A stretch of 24,443 bases of DNA from the IMG/VR virus record IMGVR_UViG_3300008120_000885, positions 1 to 24,443 of that record. One strand, given 5' to 3'. A model generated the notes under the pieces. The model was not told the DNA's origin. It saw only the letters and a list, made by a program, of their open reading frames with translations, and made no database searches. The position numbers were made by a program, and so were the translations under genes. This DNA is from a virus. This document shows positions 19,801 through 24,443 of this stretch, one piece after another (positions within the stretch are counted from its first letter, which is position 1; each line of letters opens with the position of its first letter).

Positions 19801-21548
19801 TTCTATTCCTGTTTGCACACAACGCCGTAGGTGACCTAAAGAACGCCAGGATTGTCGACCCGTCAATGTTCAAACTCAAGAGCAACAAAGACAAACTTGC
19901 AGTTGGCAACAAACGAACAATTGAAATTGACGGAGTTGAGGTCAAAGGAATCATCCAAAAGATTGATGGCGACGCAATCACGTTTGTCCCAACCATCAGC
20001 GACAACGCAGCCACCGCGGGCAAAAACGGTTTGGGTTCCAAGGAGGCGCGTCGAATCATCGAGCGCGCCGAACTGTGGAGCGACACCACTCAGCGCGGAT
20101 TGGCCCAGGCATACCCGCGTGAGCAGATGATTCGTTATCGCTCGGGTGGCGGCTTCGACTCCATCGAGGAATCGGTCACCGCGTCAATGGACAAACTCAC
20201 TGGCTGGTGGTTTGACTTTTATGATACGGCTTCACGCAAACTTGAAAAGTCTGTTGTGTTCCGTCAGTACTACTACGACGAAGTTGTCAAGCACATAGAC
20301 CAACTGTCCTACGAAGAGGGCATGAAACTGTATGCCGAGATTTACGAAAAGAGTGGCGGCAACATCCGCAAGTACTTTGGCGAAAGCAGTGGAATTGCTG
20401 GTCTTACTCAGAACCCGAAGGTCACCAAAGCAATTGAATCTTTGCCCAACCGCAAAGGCATAAAGGGAACTTTGACGGTCGAAGAACTTGACGAATACTC
20501 GCGGTTTGTTGGCATCACCAGCACTAAAGAACTCCTCTATAATGCATCAGCCCGCAACAACCTCGAAGATGCACTGCGCATAGTTGCGCCATTCGAGGCC
20601 GCATGGCGTGACGTTATTGGTCGCTACTCCTCACTTGCCATCGAAGAAAACATCCACGCTTACCGCCAGTTCCACAAGGTGTATCGGGGCGTGTCTGAAG
20701 CCGACCCAGACCAAGACGGTCGCGGATTCATCTATCGTGACCCTTCGACTGGTGAACAAATGTTCACGTTCCCGCTGTCTGGAACAATTGCCAAACTATT
20801 CACTGGCATCAACGCGCCATTGTCAGCGCCGCTCAGCCGACTGTCACAAGGCATCAGTTTCTATCCAGCACTTGGACCGTACGCAAGTTTTGCCGTCTCT
20901 ACCATTCTTCCCGACGTACCCAAGTACGACCAATTGAAAGCATTACTGCTTCCATATGGCGAGGTGTCGTTTGCGCAGGCGGTGAATGTCGTTCCTTCGT
21001 GGATGCAGAAAGTCGCTCCAGCAGTTGAAGGAATGCTGTTCGACAAGGTGAGTATGAACACCGTATACGGCAACACCTACATGGAAACCCTGCGGGCACT
21101 GTCCGTCAACACCGACAAGTACAACCTGAACACCGAAGATGGCGTCACCCGCCTGATGGCAGATGCCCGTCAACGCGCCCAAATCCTCACCCTCATGCGC
21201 GCCATGGGTCAGTTCACTGGTCCAGCATCCCCAACCACGGAATTCAAGATTCCCACCAAACAGGGCGACAAGTACGTAGACGCCCTACTGAACGAACTGC
21301 GACAGTTTGAGCAAGAAGATTACGACAGCGCAGTTGACAGATTCCTGGACCTATACGGCGATGACCTGGTTCTTTACGTTTCGTCAAAGAGCCGTGCCAT
21401 CGCCCAGGGTCTTGAAGCAACCGAAGAGTTCGGCGTCTGGGAACGCACCAATACCGACATCATCAAGTGGCGAGTTTGCCTTCACCGTGTGGCAGCGCCA
21501 GTTGCAGGAAGGCAAACGACAAAAGTTTACCGACCGAGAAATGATTGA
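16854..21548 (+). CDS. Giant virion-associated protein, main part, apparently frameshifted near its C-terminus
   Basis: As read, it encodes 1,564 residues, by far the largest product here, coupled to the previous gene by TAATG. It is mostly helical. Early segments are amphipathic or weakly hydrophobic (VLPGVVQSVYDAAGFVKRISGKTLQALIPGAAETAVGTATDLVGSLGQV and WSLAALMALPEYANTAIGQIV, about residues 85-180), as in proteins that enter or cross membranes on DNA entry. A coiled-coil-like helix (about 665-705) and long mixed alpha/beta stretches follow. After residue 1538 (21468) the frame loses coding character and the true C-terminus continues one base on. Its size and place after the portal suggest an internal ejection protein or a tail-associated protein. 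No enzyme motif was recognised. Confidence 0.78.
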   Translation: MLYNNLFPEDREYILQLGQDAPTMGFQVSPEYSKSMALKLSQINYRAPWLAPDVQLALARGGASTAAIDQVGKMYMQRELDSFDQKKAAVGVLPGVVQSVYDAAGFVKRISGKTLQALIPGAAETAVGTATDLVGSLGQVATETFKTKWASRWSLAALMALPEYANTAIGQIVTGKGLDIPGMLHASTFQTMLDNRELQGEGWLPNRQIVEEQAARARAVRGTVYGSAWTVGRGVMSAGGIIKEEDAAYRYGSGIIDALFNIILPEPSKYISKGLKLGAYGLTAARTGEAIETVMKAGEPIAGLKGLVPMLSEVDAASLRKALGPTKQKYLRESGLGMDVSGATYNALQFDKFFRSNPYAKKFVEKLIETEDVGVIWEDIFDGKITTDMALRLQKAKNEDQVISALTSGWTFGDRALKSAIGTYKYERSLVGNSIRKMRWFQQVPEELIIVSGGDVDNQKSVMNIVRSLRAGGASDAEVKLILNGDPTKNQMGIIESFSKLPTATPTARKNAINAYKSYLKTYLRSAGIRNEIVEEIMSGGEMTIDRMRTWLRNRQGVETDNGLIKVLYEQFKDNLDPDVFNQMFEGVGYTMNDIRLMQPANLVDLLNRVQVLPDTRQIRRLTRSPLFRKILEGGDGKQIIPKLPITSRTPMRLVDHVAPEQRALFDELRDEVSRLEQNKGQARLNAQERIDELKDQMAAMTSQVRRPTLTGEQRLTLAFAEMMQQRVWKLATLATGGYVVRNMMDAQVRMATGGVNQFRHPIDYIHAVMGKKYGTSITGVDFTDLGAAAGRQAIEEGRDLAEAGVRRRVWERSNQEDVLEDLRNAFINTKNRAGWSSFDSAYHQRKSGSFTLVSRADGPKNYPTRYHTDGVIQSAQKTLSDDFQSRVALSLSAGKTDDEIVEELIKFMDNERTYAFRATNALFSDGIEFYDRAGDAVRKFPPVNLLAKKKEDPEFYKSLLDAYFRYVVIDTVKTNTGNLDDVLFLFAHNAVGDLKNARIVDPSMFKLKSNKDKLAVGNKRTIEIDGVEVKGIIQKIDGDAITFVPTISDNAATAGKNGLGSKEARRIIERAELWSDTTQRGLAQAYPREQMIRYRSGGGFDSIEESVTASMDKLTGWWFDFYDTASRKLEKSVVFRQYYYDEVVKHIDQLSYEEGMKLYAEIYEKSGGNIRKYFGESSGIAGLTQNPKVTKAIESLPNRKGIKGTLTVEELDEYSRFVGITSTKELLYNASARNNLEDALRIVAPFEAAWRDVIGRYSSLAIEENIHAYRQFHKVYRGVSEADPDQDGRGFIYRDPSTGEQMFTFPLSGTIAKLFTGINAPLSAPLSRLSQGISFYPALGPYASFAVSTILPDVPKYDQLKALLLPYGEVSFAQAVNVVPSWMQKVAPAVEGMLFDKVSMNTVYGNTYMETLRALSVNTDKYNLNTEDGVTRLMADARQRAQILTLMRAMGQFTGPASPTTEFKIPTKQGDKYVDALLNELRQFEQEDYDSAVDRFLDLYGDDLVLYVSSKSRAIAQGLEATEEFGVWERTNTDIIKWRVCLHRVAAPVAGRQTTKVYRPRND

Positions 21549-21969
21549 CTTTGCCCAGAACCGTCTTGGTTCGGTCAAGTACCGTGCAGCCCGACGCATG
21601 TTTGGACCCAACCCAACCGAACAACAGCAAAACGCCCTGCGTGCCTACCGAGAATACTTGAACGCCAAGTTGCCTGGATTCCCCAAGCGCGCCCAGTTCG
21701 AAGCAAACAAGTTGGCAAACGACATCGACCAGATGGACAAGTTGGTTAATGACCCACGCCTGAAGGACAACAACATTGCCCAACTTGTTCGCAGGTATCT
21801 AACACGCCGCAAAGAACTAATGGAAAAGGGAGATTTGAAGAGTTTTCAAGCCAAGAAAGCATTGGCTGCTCGCACCGAACTGTACCAATTGGGTGAATCT
21901 TTGGCCAACAAGAACGACGAGTTTGATAGAGTTTGGTCGCGTTTCTTGGCACAAGAGGTAGATTTGTAA
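21469..21969 (+). CDS. C-terminal continuation of the giant virion protein in the +1 frame
   Basis: This frame reads GEFAFTVWQRQLQEGKRQKFTDREMIDFAQNRLG, then helical, basic sequence to VWSRFLAQEVDL. The segment GEFAF...W-RQ...G directly continues the sense of the preceding frame (GVWERTNTDIIK), and the pattern is familiar from the ends of large actinophage virion proteins. Joined, the protein would have about 1,704 residues. No ribosome site or good start exists at the junction; a GTG at 21487 or ATG at 21541 would be needed for a separate protein. One extra base, or two missing bases, around AAGTGGC would explain the break. Confidence 0.7.
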   Translation, partial: GEFAFTVWQRQLQEGKRQKFTDREMIDFAQNRLGSVKYRAARRMFGPNPTEQQQNALRAYREYLNAKLPGFPKRAQFEANKLANDIDQMDKLVNDPRLKDNNIAQLVRRYLTRRKELMEKGDLKSFQAKKALAARTELYQLGESLANKNDEFDRVWSRFLAQEVDL

Positions 21970-22757
21970 TGGCTGGCGAAAACGAAAACACAAACACGGA
22001 CCAGACGGGTGCTGGCGTTGTTGATTTCGACCCATCACTTGCAAACACCGCCAACTACCAACGACGCAAATTTGTTGGCTTCTCACCGCTGCTGTCCGCC
22101 AAAGAGCAAGCCGACTTGCGCGAGGAACTTGGCATTGGGGTATTCCCGCGCCAAACCGTAGCGCAGTACGTAACCCAGCCAGTCATCTACGACAACTCGG
22201 GCAGAATTGCTGGCCGTCAATACAACTTCGAGGACCCATTCCTTGTCGCTCGCGAACTTGACAAATTGTCAACCGATGAACGAATTCGCATTGCCAATGA
22301 GTTCAAACGAATTGGCTGGTATGGCTCAAGCAAGCCAAGCCAAGCGCTAATCGATGGCATCGGCTGGTCCTCGGATGATGAAAAGGTGTGGCTAAAACTA
22401 TTCGATGTGGCCAACAATGCACAACGCCCATGGCAGGACGTGCTTGGTCTCATTGGCTCATGGTCGTCGGTTGGTGGTACTGGACCAACGGTTCGCGTAA
22501 CTTCGGATGAGGATGCGGCTGCATACACCCGTGAAGTATTCTTGCAGTCTCTTGGTCGTATGCCCACCCGAAAGGAAATGGCGGATGCCGCAGACTTTAT
22601 TCGCAACCGCGAACGCCAAGCCGTAGCCTCTGGACAACAAGTACCAAACACTGGACTTATCGCCGAAACATTCGCACAAAAAGCAGACCCCACCTCCCGT
22701 ACCGTGTTCGGTCTCGGTAGCGCAATCTCCTTGGCAATGCAAGCGTTGGGTCAATAA
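21969..22757 (+). CDS. Virion-region protein of unknown function
   Basis: The ATG at 21969 overlaps the preceding stop (TAATG). The 262-residue product has a polar start (NENTNTDQTGAG), then FVGFSPLLSAKEQADLREELGIGVFPRQTVAQYV, a helical middle with LDKLSTDERIRIANEFKRIGWYG and VWLKLFDVANNAQRPWQDVLGLI. It ends with AAYTREVFLQSLGRMPTRKEMADAADFIRNRERQA. The last block (F-Q-LGR-PT--E) is a short helical motif seen in several actinophage tail or internal virion proteins. It is probably structural. No enzyme site was seen. Confidence 0.7.
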   Translation: MAGENENTNTDQTGAGVVDFDPSLANTANYQRRKFVGFSPLLSAKEQADLREELGIGVFPRQTVAQYVTQPVIYDNSGRIAGRQYNFEDPFLVARELDKLSTDERIRIANEFKRIGWYGSSKPSQALIDGIGWSSDDEKVWLKLFDVANNAQRPWQDVLGLIGSWSSVGGTGPTVRVTSDEDAAAYTREVFLQSLGRMPTRKEMADAADFIRNRERQAVASGQQVPNTGLIAETFAQKADPTSRTVFGLGSAISLAMQALGQ

Positions 22758-23803
22758 TGGCTGAGATGACCAAAGACCAATACATTACGGAACAGTTGAC
22801 CGCCAAAGGTTTGAAGGATACGGCTGCCAATCGCAAGCGACTGGGCAATCAGTACGACAAAAGGTACGGAACTTCGGCATCTGGCGATTGGCGCGACCGA
22901 TTCAAGACAGAGTTCCCGCAGTTCTCGGATTTGGTTGACGGCGCTGAAGGCGAAGCAAAAGCCAGACAGGAATTTGGCGATGACCTTATTGACCTATTCC
23001 TTGACTACGCAAAGAATCCAGATAATTATGACCTGACCAGCGATGCTGGACGAAAGGTTTGGACCTCCAAAGTTCAGGCTACAAACCTGTACACCAAGGT
23101 CGGCCCATCGCGCCGTGCTTGGACACTAACCCCAGAACCAACCAAACAGGAACAAATCGAATCCAAGAAAGTTGAACTGTTGCAGGAGTTCGGGGACCTG
23201 GAATTGGACGACAGGCAACTCGTTGACATTGCAACGTACGCGTTGAGCAACAAAGCCTCCAATGCGCAAACCAAGTACTACGCGTTTTCAATCATTTCTG
23301 GACGCAAGGCAGCACAGGGTGCGCCAGTCGCTCTTGAGGAAACCGATGAGGCAATCGCTTTGCGCAACTCTCTCAAGCGATACAACTATGCGCCTCCTGG
23401 AATCGAGGAGCAAATCACATCTGCGTTGACTGGCAAATCGTACCTTGGCACCACTTACACGTCCGACCTTCTCATCAAGAAGGCCAGGGACAACGCCAAG
23501 ATTATGATGCCGCATTTTGCCCAACAGTTTGAACAGGGTTACACCCTCGATGACGTGTTTGAACCGTACCGAGACATTGCTGCCCGAACACTTGAAATGA
23601 ACCCGCTGGACATAACTTACAACGACCCGAAGTTCATGGCTGCGCTCAACAAGAAACCAGACGGAACCAGCATGACGGCGACCGAATGGGAATACATGTT
23701 GAGGAAGGACCCGAAGTACAAGTGGTCTCAAACCAAGCAGGCAAAACAGAAGGCATCGGACATGATTAACATTCTTGAGCGAGCACTAGGACAGTACATC
23801 TAA
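22757..23803 (+). CDS. Virion-region helical protein of unknown function
   Basis: The ATG at 22757 overlaps the previous stop as TAATG; a second Met is four codons on. The 348-residue protein is strongly helical and charged, with DWRDRFKTEFPQFSDLV near the start, a central LDDRQLVDIATYALSNKASNAQTKYYAF, and FEQGYTLDDVFEPYRDIAARTLEMNPLDITYNDPKF followed by a helix, KQAKQKASDMINILERALGQ. The F..G..LDD...PYRD.AA.TLE motif recurs in uncultured-phage virion proteins. It is likely an internal or tail-tube-associated component; a catalytic domain is not visible. Confidence 0.7.
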   Translation: MAEMTKDQYITEQLTAKGLKDTAANRKRLGNQYDKRYGTSASGDWRDRFKTEFPQFSDLVDGAEGEAKARQEFGDDLIDLFLDYAKNPDNYDLTSDAGRKVWTSKVQATNLYTKVGPSRRAWTLTPEPTKQEQIESKKVELLQEFGDLELDDRQLVDIATYALSNKASNAQTKYYAFSIISGRKAAQGAPVALEETDEAIALRNSLKRYNYAPPGIEEQITSALTGKSYLGTTYTSDLLIKKARDNAKIMMPHFAQQFEQGYTLDDVFEPYRDIAARTLEMNPLDITYNDPKFMAALNKKPDGTSMTATEWEYMLRKDPKYKWSQTKQAKQKASDMINILERALGQYI

Positions 23804-24443
23804 TGAGCGACATGGTCATGATGCCCGATGAGGATTTGGCAACAATACCCACAGTTGACCCATACGCCGCAAAGGGCGCGTACTACACAGCAAGTTCTCA
23901 AACCGTCGTTGAAAACGGTCGCAGAATTCAAATCACAACCGACTTTAACGGCAAGGTTACCCGCACTGATATTGGACCAGCAGACCAAGACACCACCACC
24001 ACTACCACCACAACCACCACCAACAACAATCAACAGGCTGACGAAGTTGACGAGAATGTGTTTGCTCGCCTCAGGTCATACCTCAGCGACTATGGCTTGA
24101 CCTCCCTTGAGGGGATGCTCAATGACCTTTTGGCTCGTGGAATAGAAGATGAAGCATCGGTCCTGTACGAACTGCGCGGCACCGACGTGTTCAAGAAACG
24201 CTTTGCAGCCAACCAGGCACGACAGGCCGCTGGACTTCCAGCCCTGACTCCACGCTCGTATGTTGACATGGAAAACACCTACCGCGAAGTCCTACGCCGC
24301 GGTGGAATGCTGGAGTACTTTAATCGCCAAGACGTATTTGAGTCACTCATTGCTGGGGACGTATCCCCATCAGAGTTGTATGACCGCATGACCAACGCCT
24401 ATCAGGTCGTTCGGGACGCGGACCCAGCCGTCAAAGCCCAGAT
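23803..24443 (+). CDS. Virion-region protein with poly-Thr linker, 3' truncated by window edge
   Basis: The ATG overlaps the previous stop (TAATG) and the frame is open to the last base (213 full codons). The start is acidic and Met-rich. A run of ten Thr (residues about 64-74) and an Asn-rich stretch separate it from a helical domain: FARLRSYLSDYGLTSLEGMLNDLLARGIEDEASVLYELRGTDVFKKRFAANQARQAAGLPALTPRSYVDMENTYREVLRRGGM and FNRQDVFESLIAGDVSPSELYDRM. That domain (YGL-SL, LR-T--K-RF-AN--R-AGL--L----Y---E-Y) is a recurrent conserved block in uncultured aquatic phages, placed among virion proteins. It is likely an internal or tail protein. Confidence 0.8.
   Translation, partial: MSDMVMMPDEDLATIPTVDPYAAKGAYYTASSQTVVENGRRIQITTDFNGKVTRTDIGPADQDTTTTTTTTTTNNNQQADEVDENVFARLRSYLSDYGLTSLEGMLNDLLARGIEDEASVLYELRGTDVFKKRFAANQARQAAGLPALTPRSYVDMENTYREVLRRGGMLEYFNRQDVFESLIAGDVSPSELYDRMTNAYQVVRDADPAVKAQ

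Overview
This window is a piece of a tailed double-stranded DNA phage genome (Caudoviricetes). Every gene I can support is on the + strand, genes are packed with ATGA, GTGA and TAATG start/stop overlaps, and the gene set is viral: endolysin and holin, recombination nucleases, large terminase, portal and large virion proteins. A WhiB protein (a family confined to Actinomycetota and their phages) with all four iron-sulfur cysteines, an M15 endolysin, a secreted lysozyme-like protein with a threonine-rich linker, and an actinophage-type resolvase point to an actinobacterial host. The moderate base composition and Thr-rich linker would suit Acidimicrobiia or another aquatic lineage, but that is inference. 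No integrase, polymerase, tRNA or CRISPR array was seen. Both ends cut through genes.

Layout. (1) 1-873: lysis module (cut M15 endolysin, one-helix holin-like protein, small ORF). (2) 827-4018: DNA metabolism and recombination (DUF6378-like protein, PD-(D/E)XK-like nuclease, YqaJ/lambda-type exonuclease, likely single-strand annealing partner, resolvase-like nuclease). (3) 4098-5986: accessory small genes (secreted lysozyme-like protein, WhiB, coiled-coil protein, three tiny zinc-ribbon proteins). (4) 6050-9802: a self-contained operon with its own promoter/operator and a terminator-like hairpin. It encodes a MoxR/CobS-type AAA+ ATPase and a VWA-domain partner, flanked by two paralogous proteins and followed by a small membrane protein. 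(5) 9823-10790: two tandem, duplicated one-gene units, each with promoter, structured leader and terminator. (6) 10791-11183: gene-free region. (7) 11184-24443: packaging and structural genes (small basic protein, terminase, repeat-rich protein, portal, a roughly 1,700-residue virion protein and further virion proteins).

How it works together. The recombination genes form a typical exonuclease plus annealing-protein pair with resolvase-like nucleases. The most distinctive part is 6050-10790: three transcription units share an inverted repeat (GCGAAC-N4-GTTCGC or a variant) next to a TTGAC -35 box, so the AAA+/VWA operon and the two small-protein genes look like one phage regulon. The late genes may start from extended -10 promoters lying almost on the start codon (GGGTT-N6-TGTGCTACT at 11156 and 13372), which predicts near-leaderless mRNAs.

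Three genes appear broken by single-base frame changes (near 6651, 8337 and 21468). Two of these sit at short homopolymers. Sequencing error, real mutation and programmed frameshifting cannot be separated from the sequence alone.
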